The notes beneath the pieces were generated by a model. It was not told where the DNA came from. It was given only the letters and a program-made list of their open reading frames with translations, and did no database searches. A stretch of 64,000 nt of DNA from JADCGM01 sp943370355 (GTDB lineage Bacteria > Pseudomonadota > Alphaproteobacteria > Sphingomonadales > Sphingomonadaceae): positions 1 through 64,000 of the forward strand of contig CALRQP020000005.1 in NCBI GenBank assembly GCA_943370355.1. Reading direction: 5' to 3'. The position numbers were made by a program, and so were the translations under genes. Numbering within the stretch: the first letter of the stretch is position 1; every line of letters starts with the position of its first letter. This document shows, piece by piece, positions 7,977 through 16,487 of the stretch.

Positions 7977-8577
7977 GCGACTTCGCGCCGATCTTCCCCT
8001 CGGTGCCTGCGCGCAGCCGCGCGATATTTTCCCGGTGTCGCCAGAGCACGAGCAGCGCCATCGCCCAGAAGATCGCCGCCGTATTCATGTCGCCGATCAG
8101 GATCGCCGCGATCGGTGCCGCGACCGCGCCCAGCATGCCGCCGAGTGATGAATAACGTGTTGCGAAGGCTGCGATCAGCCAGACCGCGGCGAACGCCAGT
8201 CCGGCCGGCCATAGCGCCGCGAGAGTCATGCCGAGCATGGTCGCGACCCCCTTGCCTCCCTTGAATTGAAGCCAGACGGGATAGAGGTGGCCTAGGAAAG
8301 CCGCAGCACCCGCCAGTGCTTCGATATTGTCGCCCGGCCCGAAATGCCGTGCTAGCAGCACCGCCGCCGCGCCCTTGCCGCCATCAAGAAGCAGGGTTGC
8401 CGCTGCTAAGCCCTTGCGGCCGGTCCGCAATACATTCGTCGCGCCGATATTGCCCGAACCGATCTGGCGCAGGTCCCCCGCGCCGCCGAGCTTCGTCAAT
8501 ATGATTCCGAACGGGATCGACCCCAGCAGATAGCCGGCGGCGAGCCAGACCCAGAGCGACGATAGCAGATTGTCCAT
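7969..8577 (-). CDS. plsY: Glycerol-3-phosphate acyltransferase PlsY
   Basis: A 202-residue integral membrane enzyme that transfers acyl groups from acyl-phosphate to glycerol-3-phosphate, the first step of phospholipid synthesis. All conserved loops are present: GSIPFG near the N-terminus, GSGNIGATNVLRTG (about 36-49) and FKGGKGVAT (about 103-111), with about six hydrophobic segments. The ATG at 8577 (MDNLLSSLWVWL) fits the family; the open frame continues 22 codons upstream without resembling it. It pairs with dprA downstream, a common linkage in sphingomonads, and is divergent from nadE. Confidence 0.95.
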   Translation of the reverse strand: MDNLLSSLWVWLAAGYLLGSIPFGIILTKLGGAGDLRQIGSGNIGATNVLRTGRKGLAAATLLLDGGKGAAAVLLARHFGPGDNIEALAGAAAFLGHLYPVWLQFKGGKGVATMLGMTLAALWPAGLAFAAVWLIAAFATRYSSLGGMLGAVAAPIAAILIGDMNTAAIFWAMALLVLWRHRENIARLRAGTEGKIGAKSHG

Positions 8578-8669
8578 GGCGATCAGGCTAGCCCCGGATG
8601 ATCGCGCTGTCACCCGCCCGATCAGGCGGGCGCTTGTGCGCATACCGCCGCGACAATAGAAGGCGCGGC

Positions 8670-10325
8670 ATGACCGACCGGCTCACTATCGTGCTGGCGC
8701 AGCTCAACCAGTCGGTGGGCGACCTGCGCGGCAATGCGGACGCGATGCTGGCGGTGCGCGCCTCGCACATGAGCGCCGACCTGATTGTGTATCCTGAGCT
8801 GCAACTGATCGGCTATCCGCCCGAGGATCTGGTGTTGAAGCCTGCGTTGCAGGATGCCGCGGATGCGGAACTCGCCCGGATGGCGGCGGTCACCGCCGAT
8901 GGCGGACCGGCGATGCTGGTCGGCAGCTGTCATCGGCAGGACGGGCAGCTCTACAATGTCATGGCATTGCTCGATCGCGGCAAGGTCGAGGCGCGCACGC
9001 TCAAGCACGAACTGCCGAATTACGGCGTGTTCGATGAAAAACGCGTGTTCGCATCGGGGCCGCTGCCGGGGCCGATCACCGTTCGCGGCGTCCGCATCGG
9101 CATTCCGATTTGCGAGGACATGTGGTTCCCCGATGTCGCCGAATGCCTGGCAGAGACGGGCGCGGAACTGCTGATCTCCCCGAACGGCAGCCCCTATGAG
9201 CTGGGCAAGGACGACCGGCGGCTCGGGCATGGCGTCGGGCGGGTGACCGAGACCGGCCTGCCGCTGGCGATGCTTAACCGGGTTGGAGGTCAGGACGAAC
9301 TGGCGTTCGACGGCGGCTCGTTCGTGCTGAATGCCGACCGCACATTGGCGCTGCAGATGCGCGAGTGGGACGAGGTTGTCGCGGCGACCGAATGGGAACG
9401 CACGTCCGCCGGCTGGCGCTGCCTGCCGGGCAAGGTCGTGCCGCAGGAAGACGATCTGACCAATATCTACCATGCGATGGTGGTTGGCCTGCGCGACTAT
9501 GTGACCCGCAACCGCTTTCCCGGTGTTGTTCTCGGGCTGTCGGGCGGGATCGACAGTGCGCTGTCGGCGGCTGTCGCGGTCGACGCGCTGGGGGCCGACA
9601 AAGTCTGGTGCGTGATGATGCCGTCGCGCTTCACCTCGCAGGAGAGTCTCGACGATGCCGCCGAATGCGCGCGGTTGCTTGGCGTCCGGCTCGACAGCAT
9701 TCCGATTGAGCCTGCAGTCGCCGCTTTCGACACGATGTTGGCTCCGGTGTTCGCGGGGCGCACGCGCGATCTAACCGAGGAGAATATCCAGTCGCGCATT
9801 CGCGGCGTGACGCTGATGGGCCTTTCGAACAAATTCGGGCACATGCTGCTGACCACCGGCAACAAGTCGGAGATGTCAGTCGGTTATGCGACGATCTACG
9901 GCGACATGGCGGGCGGCTATTCGGTCATCAAGGATGTCTACAAGATGACGGTGTTTGCGCTCTGCCGCTGGCGGAATGCGAACAAGCCGCGGCTTGGCCT
10001 CGGCCCCGATGGCCCGGTCATGCCGGAGCGTGTCATCACCAAGCCGCCGTCCGCCGAACTGCGCGACGATCAGAAGGACGAGGACAGCCTGCCGCCCTAT
10101 CCGGTGCTCGACGCGATCCTGCAGGGGCTGGTCGAGGACGAGAAATCGGTTGCTGAAATCGCCGGCACGGGCATCGATTTCGACACCGTCGCGCGTATTG
10201 AGCGCTTGCTGCATATCGCCGAATATAAGCGGCGGCAGGCCCCGCCCGGCGTCAAGATCGGCCGCCGCAACTTCGGCCGCGACCGCCGCTATCCGATCAC
10301 CCACGCCTTCCGGACGGTGTCGTGA
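8670..10325 (+). CDS. nadE: Glutamine-dependent NAD+ synthetase
   Basis: The 551-residue enzyme makes NAD+ from deamido-NAD+ with glutamine as nitrogen source. The N-terminal nitrilase-type glutaminase domain (about 1-270) shows the Glu (VYPELQLIGYPP), Lys (LKHELPNYGVFDE) and Cys (IPICEDMWFPD) catalytic set. The C-terminal synthetase domain carries the ATP P-loop GLSGGIDSALS (about 290-300) and TTGNKSEMSVGYATIYGDM. Start at 8670 (MTDRLTIVLAQLNQ) is chosen by homology of the first strand. The TGA overlaps the GTG of gltX by 3 nt within GTGA. Confidence 0.96.
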   Translation: MTDRLTIVLAQLNQSVGDLRGNADAMLAVRASHMSADLIVYPELQLIGYPPEDLVLKPALQDAADAELARMAAVTADGGPAMLVGSCHRQDGQLYNVMALLDRGKVEARTLKHELPNYGVFDEKRVFASGPLPGPITVRGVRIGIPICEDMWFPDVAECLAETGAELLISPNGSPYELGKDDRRLGHGVGRVTETGLPLAMLNRVGGQDELAFDGGSFVLNADRTLALQMREWDEVVAATEWERTSAGWRCLPGKVVPQEDDLTNIYHAMVVGLRDYVTRNRFPGVVLGLSGGIDSALSAAVAVDALGADKVWCVMMPSRFTSQESLDDAAECARLLGVRLDSIPIEPAVAAFDTMLAPVFAGRTRDLTEENIQSRIRGVTLMGLSNKFGHMLLTTGNKSEMSVGYATIYGDMAGGYSVIKDVYKMTVFALCRWRNANKPRLGLGPDGPVMPERVITKPPSAELRDDQKDEDSLPPYPVLDAILQGLVEDEKSVAEIAGTGIDFDTVARIERLLHIAEYKRRQAPPGVKIGRRNFGRDRRYPITHAFRTVS

Positions 10326-11647
10326 CCGTCACCCGTTTCGCGCCGTCACCGACGGGGCAGTTGCATGTCGGCAATGTGTTCACGGCGGTGCAGAATTTCC
10401 TGCTCGCGCGCCGGGATGGCGGGCGGTTCCTGCTGCGCATGGACGATACCGACCTCGCACGCTCGACCGAAGCCTATGCGCAGGGCATTCGTGACGATCT
10501 GGCCTGGCTCGGTTTGATGCCTGATGCGGAAGTCCGCCAGTCTGACCGCATTGCCGTCTACGATGCCGCGCTGGAGCGGCTTGCTGCGGCGGGTCGCGCC
10601 TATCCCTGTTTCGAGACAACCGAGGAACTCGACCTCAAGCGCAAGGTGCAGCTGTCGCGCGGCCTGCCGCCGGTCTACGACCGGGCGGCGCTGAAACTGA
10701 CCGACGATGAGCGGGCCAAGCTGTTCGCCAGCGGTGTACAGCCGCACTGGCGGTTCCGCCTCGATCTTGAACCCGTCGCGTGGCGCGATCTCATCCGCGG
10801 GGATTGTCATGTCGATCCCGCGTCCTTGTCCGACCCGGTCGTGCGCCGCGCCGATGGCAGCTGGCTCTACATGCTGCCGTCAGTCATCGACGATATCGAC
10901 ATGGGTATTACCCATGTGATCCGGGGCGAGGACCATGTCACCAACTCGGGGGTGCAGCTGCAGATGTTTGCCGCACTTGGTGCGACGCCGCCGCAGCTGG
11001 GGCATTTCGGGCTATTGACCGCGACTGAGGGCGCGCTTTCGAAGCGACTGGGCTCAACGGGCATGGCAGAGTTCCGTGACGGCGGCATCGAGCCGATCGC
11101 GCTGGTTGCGCTGCTCGCGCGCATCGGCACGTCGCAGGCGATCGAACCCGTGCCGGACATTGCGGCACTCGTCCGGTCATTCGATCTTGCCCATCTTGGT
11201 CGGTCTCATCCTCGCTTTGACCCGATCGAACTCGCGCACCTCAATGCGCGCATTGTCCATCAGATGCCGTTCACCGCAGTCGCCGGGCGTGTGCCGCAGG
11301 GCATGGACGAAGCGGCCTGGATGGCGATTCGCCCGAACCTCACGACCGTCGCCGAAGCCGAGGATTGGTGGCAGGTGATTGAGGGGCCGGTGTCCGCTGA
11401 AGCCGACCCCGCCGATGCGGACTTTCTCGCTGCCGCAGCCGCTGCGCTGGCCGTCAGCGACTGGTCGGCGGATGTCTGGCGCGCCCTGACCGAAACCCTG
11501 AAAGCCTCGACCGGCCGCAAGGGCAAGCTGCTGTTCCTGCCGCTTCGCCGCGCCCTGACCGGCCGCGAGCACGGTCCGGAAATGGCCGCGCTGCTGCCCC
11601 TGATCGGGCGAGAGCGGGCACTGGAGCGGCTCGCAGGCAGGCACTAA
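10322..11647 (+). CDS. gltX: Glutamyl-tRNA synthetase
   Basis: The 441-residue class I synthetase charges tRNA with glutamate. It has the HIGH-type signature FAPSPTGQLHVGNV at the very N-terminus and a KMSKS-type loop, LSKRLGS, around residue 240. The start is GTG at 10322 inside the nadE stop. Alphaproteobacteria often carry two GltX paralogues, one of which may charge tRNA-Gln for amidation; this short form could be either, and the sequence alone does not decide. No gatCAB genes are in the window. Confidence 0.93.
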   Translation: MTVTRFAPSPTGQLHVGNVFTAVQNFLLARRDGGRFLLRMDDTDLARSTEAYAQGIRDDLAWLGLMPDAEVRQSDRIAVYDAALERLAAAGRAYPCFETTEELDLKRKVQLSRGLPPVYDRAALKLTDDERAKLFASGVQPHWRFRLDLEPVAWRDLIRGDCHVDPASLSDPVVRRADGSWLYMLPSVIDDIDMGITHVIRGEDHVTNSGVQLQMFAALGATPPQLGHFGLLTATEGALSKRLGSTGMAEFRDGGIEPIALVALLARIGTSQAIEPVPDIAALVRSFDLAHLGRSHPRFDPIELAHLNARIVHQMPFTAVAGRVPQGMDEAAWMAIRPNLTTVAEAEDWWQVIEGPVSAEADPADADFLAAAAAALAVSDWSADVWRALTETLKASTGRKGKLLFLPLRRALTGREHGPEMAALLPLIGRERALERLAGRH

Positions 11648-11665
11648 TCAACCTATCAAAAATGG

Positions 11666-11714
11666 TATAAGATGCTCGGGCACTGTTCGCCTGGGCGAAT
11701 TTGGACGTGCCCGA
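11666..11714 (+). promoter_or_regulatory. Possible -10 and structured leader of the TonB-family gene
   Basis: A TATAAG at 11666-11671 could be a -10 box; I see no good -35. It is followed by a hairpin with perfect 8-bp outer arms TCGGGCAC (11676-11683) and GTGCCCGA (11707-11714) enclosing an inner stem (TTCGC against GCGAA). No U-run follows, so it is not an intrinsic terminator; it would sit in the 5' leader. Confidence 0.35.
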
Positions 11715-11752
11715 CGGGCGGCGCATCGACGACACCAACTTGGGAGGTCATC

Positions 11753-12391
11753 ATGCTGCACTTTGCCACTGCGCGCCGCGACACCACCGGGCTTGCCCTC
11801 ACCGCCGCAATCCACCTGTTGCTTGGCGCTGCCTTCATCGGCTTGGGCGTCATCCCGATCAGCGGAATTCGGGATGTGCCGCCGATCCGCACGTCCAACA
11901 TCAAAGAGCCGCCGAAGGTCGTGCCGACGGTCGAGCCGGCGTTCGGCGACGAGACCCCAACAAACAATTTGGCACCGCCGCGGATCGACATCGTTGACAC
12001 CGCAACCGATACCGACTTCCGCGTCGCGTCTCCGCCCGATGATGATTTCGGCGTCGGCGGGAGCGGCGTCGCCGATCCGGCGGACCCACCGCTGCCCGTC
12101 ATTGTCGGCCCGCGTCTCGACCACCGATTCGCAGCGTCGTTCCAGCCGCCCTATCCGGAATCTGCCCGGCGCGCCGGAGAAGAAGGGCGGGTGATCCTGC
12201 GCGTGCTGGTCGGACCGGACGGGCGTCCGTCACGTGTCGAAATCGAACAGAGTAGTGGTCATGCCCGGCTCGATGAGGCCGCCATCCGGCATGCGTTGCG
12301 CGTCTGGCGATTCGTGCCCGGGACACGCGGCGATGTCGCGACTGAGATGTGGACGAAGATCCCCGTGCTGTTCCGGCTGGCCGAGCGCTAG
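11753..12391 (+). CDS. TonB-family energy transducer protein
   Basis: A 212-residue protein with one N-terminal membrane segment (LALTAAIHLLLGAAFIGLGV, about 13-32), a short linker rich in Pro and Asp, and a C-terminal TonB domain of about 80 residues: YPESARRAGEEGRVILRV, then LDEAAIRHALRVWRFVPGT. TonB domains pass proton-motive energy to outer-membrane transporters. The linker is short and lacks long Pro-Glu/Pro-Lys repeats, so it may act on a near partner or be a general TonB-like protein. ATG at 11753 has GGGAGG 5 nt upstream. No exbB/exbD or receptor gene is nearby. Confidence 0.85.
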   Translation: MLHFATARRDTTGLALTAAIHLLLGAAFIGLGVIPISGIRDVPPIRTSNIKEPPKVVPTVEPAFGDETPTNNLAPPRIDIVDTATDTDFRVASPPDDDFGVGGSGVADPADPPLPVIVGPRLDHRFAASFQPPYPESARRAGEEGRVILRVLVGPDGRPSRVEIEQSSGHARLDEAAIRHALRVWRFVPGTRGDVATEMWTKIPVLFRLAER

Positions 12392-12430
12392 GCGGTTTGG
12401 GATTCGGGCGGGAGGCGCTATATCGGACCA

Positions 12431-12736
12431 ATGTTCCGAAAGCTCCTCCCGCTCGATGACCTGCGGTCCTTCCTGCAGACCCGTACCCGGAGCCAGCTCT
12501 GGGCTGCTGGTCTGGCGGTCGGGGTCACGCTGCTGGTCATGACCGGCTTCCTCATCGAAAATCGCTCAGGCTATATGAAGCCCGATCCGGTGCTGGTTTA
12601 TGTGCAGAGCTGGCCGGCGACTCGCAGCGAGGCCGACGCCAGGGCCGATCAGGCCAAGGAAATGGCGGCACGCAACGCCGCAATCCGCGCGAAAAAGGCC
12701 GAGGACGCCGCGGCGAAGGCTGCCAGCAAGGCGTGA
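12431..12736 (+). CDS. Small single-pass membrane protein, unknown function
   Basis: A 101-residue protein with one transmembrane helix (LWAAGLAVGVTLLVMTGFLI, about 23-42) and a C-terminal alanine/lysine/glutamate-rich coiled-coil-like tail (RADQAKEMAARNAAIRAKKA). The loop after the helix contains YMKPDPVLVYVQSW. The tail is probably periplasmic. Its TGA overlaps the GTG of ribD within GTGA, so ribD translation is likely coupled to it. I do not recognise a function. Confidence 0.75.
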   Translation: MFRKLLPLDDLRSFLQTRTRSQLWAAGLAVGVTLLVMTGFLIENRSGYMKPDPVLVYVQSWPATRSEADARADQAKEMAARNAAIRAKKAEDAAAKAASKA

Positions 12737-13701
12737 GCGCCGAAGACCAGCGCTGGATGGGCGCAGCGCTCGCGCTGGCGGAACGCGGTGTCGGGCAGAC
12801 CGCGCCCAATCCGCCGGTCGGATGCGTAATTGTAAGCGGCGACAAAGTGGTTGGGCGGGGCTGGACCCAGCCCGGCGGACGCCCGCATGCCGAAGCGCTG
12901 GCGCTCGCGCAGGCCAGAGAGGCGGCGCGGGGCGCGACGGTGTATACGACGCTCGAGCCCTGCGCCCATGTCAGCGCGCGAGGACCGGCATGTAGCAATA
13001 GCCTGATATCGGCGGGTGTCGGTCGCGTGGTCGCGGCGGTTATCGATCCCGACGCGCGTACCGCTGGGCAGGGGCTAGCTCGCCTGTCAGCGGCGGGGAT
13101 CTCGACGGGTAGTGGCGTGCGAGAGGCCGAGGCGCGGTCGGTTGCGGCGGGCTTCTTCTCGCGGCAGACGCTGGGGCGGGCCCGCATCACACTGAAATTG
13201 GCGATGTCTCTCGACGGACGGATCGCGCTGGCATCCGGCGAGAGCAAATGGATCACGGGCGCGGCGGCGCGTTACCATGCGCATTTGCTGCGCGCGCGGT
13301 CGGACATGATCGTGGTCGGCCGGGGGACCTGGGAGGCGGATTCGCCGTCGCTGGATGTGCGACTACCGGGCTTGGAAAGCCGGTCGCCGCGAGTCGCAGT
13401 GTTGAGTGGCACACTGGTCGAGGATCGCTGCGAGGTGTTGCGAAACAACGAGGCGCTGTGCGCGGTGGCAGACGCAAATGACATACTCGTCGAAGGTGGG
13501 GCGGGCGTGGCGGCGTCTCTGTTACGGGCCGACCTTGTCGATCGTCTCATCATCTACCGTGCGCCGATCCTGATCGGCTCCGGGCAAGGGTTGGAGGATA
13601 TCGGGCTTGCAGACATCGCCGCCGCGCACGGCCGCTGGGCCGTCGTCGAAAATCGCCCGCTCGGTGTCGACCGGCTGGAAGTTTACGCGCGGACCCGATA
13701 G
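12733..13701 (+). CDS. ribD: Bifunctional riboflavin deaminase/reductase RibD
   Basis: The 322-residue enzyme performs the second and third steps of riboflavin synthesis. The N-terminal zinc deaminase (about 1-145) has APNPPVGCVIV, the zinc His/Glu in GGRPHAEALAL and the zinc Cys pair in TTLEPCAHVSARGPACSN. The C-terminal reductase (about 150-322) has LKLAMSLDGRIA, SKWITG and VEGGAGVAASLL. It uses a GTG start inside the upstream stop and begins the cluster ribD-ribE-ribBX-ribH. Confidence 0.95.
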   Translation: MSAEDQRWMGAALALAERGVGQTAPNPPVGCVIVSGDKVVGRGWTQPGGRPHAEALALAQAREAARGATVYTTLEPCAHVSARGPACSNSLISAGVGRVVAAVIDPDARTAGQGLARLSAAGISTGSGVREAEARSVAAGFFSRQTLGRARITLKLAMSLDGRIALASGESKWITGAAARYHAHLLRARSDMIVVGRGTWEADSPSLDVRLPGLESRSPRVAVLSGTLVEDRCEVLRNNEALCAVADANDILVEGGAGVAASLLRADLVDRLIIYRAPILIGSGQGLEDIGLADIAAAHGRWAVVENRPLGVDRLEVYARTR

Positions 13702-13710
13702 CGAGGACGG

Positions 13711-14316
13711 ATGTTTACCGGGATCATCACCGACGTCGGGACCATCGACAGCGTCGAGCAGCGCGGCGATTTGCGCACGCGCATCGCGAGCAGCTATGAC
13801 ATGGCAACTGTCGCGATAGGTGCGTCGATCGCCTGCTCGGGCGCTTGCCTGACGGTCGTCGACAAGGGGCCGGGCTGGTTCGCCGTCGATATCTCTGCGG
13901 AGAGCGTGTCGAAGACCGCCGCCGGCATGTGGACCGCCGGTCACCGCCTCAACCTCGAACGAGCGCTCAAGGTCGGCGACGAATTGGGCGGCCATATCGT
14001 GACGGGGCATGTCGATGGGGTTGGCACCGTCGTCGGTATTTGCCCGGAAGGCGATTCGACGCGCATCGGCATTTCCGCGCCCGCCGCGCTTGCGCCCTAT
14101 CTGGCAGCGAAAGGCTCGATCACCGTCGATGGCGTGTCGCTGACGGTCAATGAGATTGCCGACCAAAGCGACGGCAGCACGCATTTTTCGCTGAACATCA
14201 TCCCGCACACCGCTGCCGTGACGACACTGGGCGGGCTCGAGACCGGCGATCCGGTCAATCTCGAAATCGATGTGCTCGCGCGCTACCTTGGGCGCATGCA
14301 GAACAGAGCGGTGTGA
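13711..14316 (+). CDS. ribE: Riboflavin synthase, alpha subunit type
   Basis: The 201-residue trimeric enzyme dismutates two lumazines to riboflavin. It starts with the signature MFTGIITDVGTI and consists of two tandem lumazine-binding repeats (about 1-97 and 98-195), each with a gating and substrate motif: ACSGACLTVV and HIVTGHVDGVG in the first, SITVDGVSLTVNEI in the second. It lies 9 nt after ribD. Its TGA is embedded in GTGTGAT, the first of three half-sites ahead of ribBX. Confidence 0.95.
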   Translation: MFTGIITDVGTIDSVEQRGDLRTRIASSYDMATVAIGASIACSGACLTVVDKGPGWFAVDISAESVSKTAAGMWTAGHRLNLERALKVGDELGGHIVTGHVDGVGTVVGICPEGDSTRIGISAPAALAPYLAAKGSITVDGVSLTVNEIADQSDGSTHFSLNIIPHTAAVTTLGGLETGDPVNLEIDVLARYLGRMQNRAV

Positions 14317-14349
14317 TTATTACGGTTGCGGATCACACTGCAATGTGAT
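14311..14349. promoter_or_regulatory. Alternating half-sites before the HTH-RibBX gene
   Basis: GTGTGAT (14311-14317), ATCACAC (14332-14338) and TGTGAT (14344-14349) occur in alternating orientation. The first two can form a 7-bp stem with a 14-nt loop; ATCACA (14332-14337) and TGTGAT (14344-14349) can form a 6-bp stem with a 6-nt loop. The two pairings exclude each other in RNA. As DNA, they could be operator half-sites for the helix-turn-helix domain of the protein starting at 14361. Confidence 0.5.
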
Positions 14350-14360
14350 TTAACCTCGGT

Positions 14361-15653
14361 ATGAGCAGCCAGCTGATCGCCAAACTTCGCGCCCTCGTCA
14401 ATGACGGCGGTATGTCTCGCTCGGGCCTCGCCCGCGCCGCCGGGCTTCACGCCAACACGTTGCGCGATCTCGACGATCCCAACTGGAACCCGACCGCCGA
14501 CACGCTACGCAAACTCGAAACCTTCATCTTCGCGCAGGACGATACGCCTGCACTGGTCTCGATCGAGGAAATCATCGAGGAAGCGCGCAACGGCCGCATG
14601 TTCATCCTCGTCGACGACGAGGACCGGGAGAATGAGGGCGACCTCGTCATCCCCGCGCAGATGGCGACGCCTGACGCGATCAATTTCATGGCGAAACATG
14701 GCCGCGGCCTTATCTGCCTCGCGCTGTCGCGCGCCCGGGTCGAACAGCTCGGCCTGCCCCTGATGAGCCGCCAGAACGGTACGCGCCATGAGACGGCGTT
14801 CACGGTGTCGATCGAGGCGCGCGACGGCGTCACGACGGGCATTTCGGCGGGCGATCGGGCACGGACTGTCTCCGTTGCGATCGACGCCTCGAAGGGCCCC
14901 GAGCATATCGTGACACCGGGCCACGTTTTCCCCCTCGTGGCACGCGACGGCGGTGTTCTCGTCCGCGCCGGGCATACCGAAGCAGCCGTCGACGTGTCGC
15001 GGCTCGCCGGCCTCAACCCCTCGGGCGTGATCTGCGAGATCATGAACGAGGACGGCACGATGGCGCGCATGGACGACCTGATGGCGTTCGCGCAGCTGCA
15101 CGGGCTCAAGATGGGCACGATCCGCGACTTGATCGCCTACCGCCGCCGCAACGACCATCTTGTGCAGAATATCGCCGAGACGACGATCAATTCGGTGTTT
15201 GGCGGCGAATGGCTGGTCAAGACCTTCATCAACCGCGCCGAATATGCCGAACATCTCGTGCTCCAGAAGGGCAAGCCGGTCCCCGGCAAGCCGACGCTGG
15301 TCCGGATGCACGGCCTGTCGATTTTTGATGACATGCTCGGCGAACTCAGCGGTCGCGACGGGCAGTTGCAGAAATCGATGCAGATGATCGGCGAGGAGGG
15401 CTCCGGCATCATCGTCGTGATCCGCGATACCAGCCCCGACCGGCTATCGAAGCAGATGCTGGCGCGCAGCAAGGCTCCGACCGGCGACATGGATCAGCGC
15501 GACTATGGCATCGGCGCACAGATTCTCGTCGACCTCGGCGTGCACGACATGATCCTGCTCACCAATTCGCACAAGACGTTCGTTGGTCTCGACGGCTATG
15601 GCCTGAACGTAGTCGAGGAACGGCGCATCCCGCCGTTCGAGCGGAGGCAATAG
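14361..15653 (+). CDS. ribB: HTH-RibB-RibX fusion: 3,4-dihydroxy-2-butanone 4-phosphate synthase
   Basis: The 430-residue protein has three parts. Residues about 1-62 look like an XRE-type helix-turn-helix (MSRSGLARAAGLHANTLRDL). Residues about 66-270 are a full RibB domain with DDEDRENEGD, GICS-equivalent substrate loops and HTEAAVD, which turns ribulose 5-phosphate into the four-carbon unit of lumazine. Residues about 285-430 resemble GTP cyclohydrolase II but contain no cysteine where the zinc-binding motif should be (RMHGLSIFDDMLGEL) and have lost the catalytic loop; the tail DQRDYGIGAQIL and GLDGYGLNVVE is kept. This is the RibBX type of proteobacterial protein, so a separate GTP cyclohydrolase II must exist elsewhere. 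The HTH suggests self-regulation. ribH begins 1 nt after its stop. Confidence 0.9.
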   Translation: MSSQLIAKLRALVNDGGMSRSGLARAAGLHANTLRDLDDPNWNPTADTLRKLETFIFAQDDTPALVSIEEIIEEARNGRMFILVDDEDRENEGDLVIPAQMATPDAINFMAKHGRGLICLALSRARVEQLGLPLMSRQNGTRHETAFTVSIEARDGVTTGISAGDRARTVSVAIDASKGPEHIVTPGHVFPLVARDGGVLVRAGHTEAAVDVSRLAGLNPSGVICEIMNEDGTMARMDDLMAFAQLHGLKMGTIRDLIAYRRRNDHLVQNIAETTINSVFGGEWLVKTFINRAEYAEHLVLQKGKPVPGKPTLVRMHGLSIFDDMLGELSGRDGQLQKSMQMIGEEGSGIIVVIRDTSPDRLSKQMLARSKAPTGDMDQRDYGIGAQILVDLGVHDMILLTNSHKTFVGLDGYGLNVVEERRIPPFERRQ

Positions 15654-15654
15654 C

Positions 15655-16077
15655 ATGTCCCATGTCCTGATCGTCGAAGCGCGTTTCTATGACGACCTCG
15701 CCGACGCGTTGCTCGATGGCGCGCGCACCGCGCTCGAGGCGGCGGGCGCGACGCATGAGACGGTGACGGTGCCCGGCGCGCTGGAAATCCCGGCGGCAAT
15801 CTCGCTGGCCGCCGACAGCGGGCGCTTTGACGGGTTCGTCGCGCTCGGCGTGATTATTCGCGGCGAGACCTACCATTTCGAGGTGGTGTCGAACGAAAGT
15901 GCGCGCGGCGTCATGGCGCTGACTCTCGACGGCCTCGCCATCGGCAACGGTATCCTGACCTGCGAAAATGACGGTCAGGCCTGGGCACGCGCGAAGCGCA
16001 GCGAGAAGGACAAGGGCGGCGACGCCGCGCGGGCCGCGCTGGCGATGATGGCCTTGCGCGAGAAATTCGCGAGCTGA
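15655..16077 (+). CDS. ribH: 6,7-dimethyl-8-ribityllumazine synthase
   Basis: The 140-residue protein condenses the RibB product with the pyrimidine intermediate to form lumazine. It has the family motifs VPGALEIPAAI (about 40-50) and GVIIRGETYHFEVVSNESARG (about 64-83), including the active-site His, and ends with the ARAALAMM helix. It is the last gene of the rib cluster and, as often, lies upstream of nusB, though here two genes intervene. Confidence 0.95.
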   Translation: MSHVLIVEARFYDDLADALLDGARTALEAAGATHETVTVPGALEIPAAISLAADSGRFDGFVALGVIIRGETYHFEVVSNESARGVMALTLDGLAIGNGILTCENDGQAWARAKRSEKDKGGDAARAALAMMALREKFAS

Positions 16078-16079
16078 GC

Positions 16080-16487
16080 TTGGAAATCGCCGACCTGCGG
16101 CTCGACGAAATCGATGCTGCCGCCGCGCTATGGGCTGCGTGCGGCCTGACCCGGCCGTGGAACGATCCTCAGGCAGATGCACGGCTGGCGTTCGCGTCGC
16201 CATCATCGACTATCTTTGCGGGGCGCGCCGAAGGCGACCTCATCGCGACGGTCATGGCCGGTTTCGACGGGCACCGCGCCTGGGTCTATTACCTCGCCGT
16301 CGCACCGGATCGCCGTACGGCAGGCCTTGGTCGCGCCATGATGTCAGCCGCAGAGGCCTGGCTACGCGCGAAAGGCGCGACGCGCCTGAACCTCATGGTC
16401 CGCGCCGACAATGCCGAGGCGCGCGGCTTCTATGAATCGCTGGGCTACCAGCCGAGCGACGTCACGGTGTTCCAGCGCGACCTTTGA
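16080..16487 (+). CDS. GNAT acetyltransferase, YpeA-like
   Basis: The 135-residue protein is a single GNAT domain. LTRPWNDP near residue 24, GFDGHRAWVYYLAV (about 62-75) and the acetyl-CoA loop RRTAGLGRAMMS match the YpeA subgroup, whose substrate is unknown. I use the TTG at 16080, which follows the ribH stop by 2 nt and aligns with the family N-terminus EIADLRLDEID; no ATG exists nearby in frame. Its 3' end overlaps the convergent methyltransferase gene by 26 nt. Confidence 0.82.
   Translation: MEIADLRLDEIDAAAALWAACGLTRPWNDPQADARLAFASPSSTIFAGRAEGDLIATVMAGFDGHRAWVYYLAVAPDRRTAGLGRAMMSAAEAWLRAKGATRLNLMVRADNAEARGFYESLGYQPSDVTVFQRDL

Noticed and set aside
14312..14349. CRP-type site
   Set aside because: The CRP order is TGTGA-N6-TCACA; here the six-base-spaced pair is reversed (ATCACA then TGTGAT), and the correctly ordered pair is 16 bp apart.
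14317..14360. FMN riboswitch before ribBX
   Set aside because: The gap is far too short and lacks the conserved FMN aptamer segments.
15215..15653. Active GTP cyclohydrolase II domain (RibBA)
   Set aside because: The zinc cysteines and catalytic loop are absent; only the C-terminal fold signature remains, so RibX is the better label.
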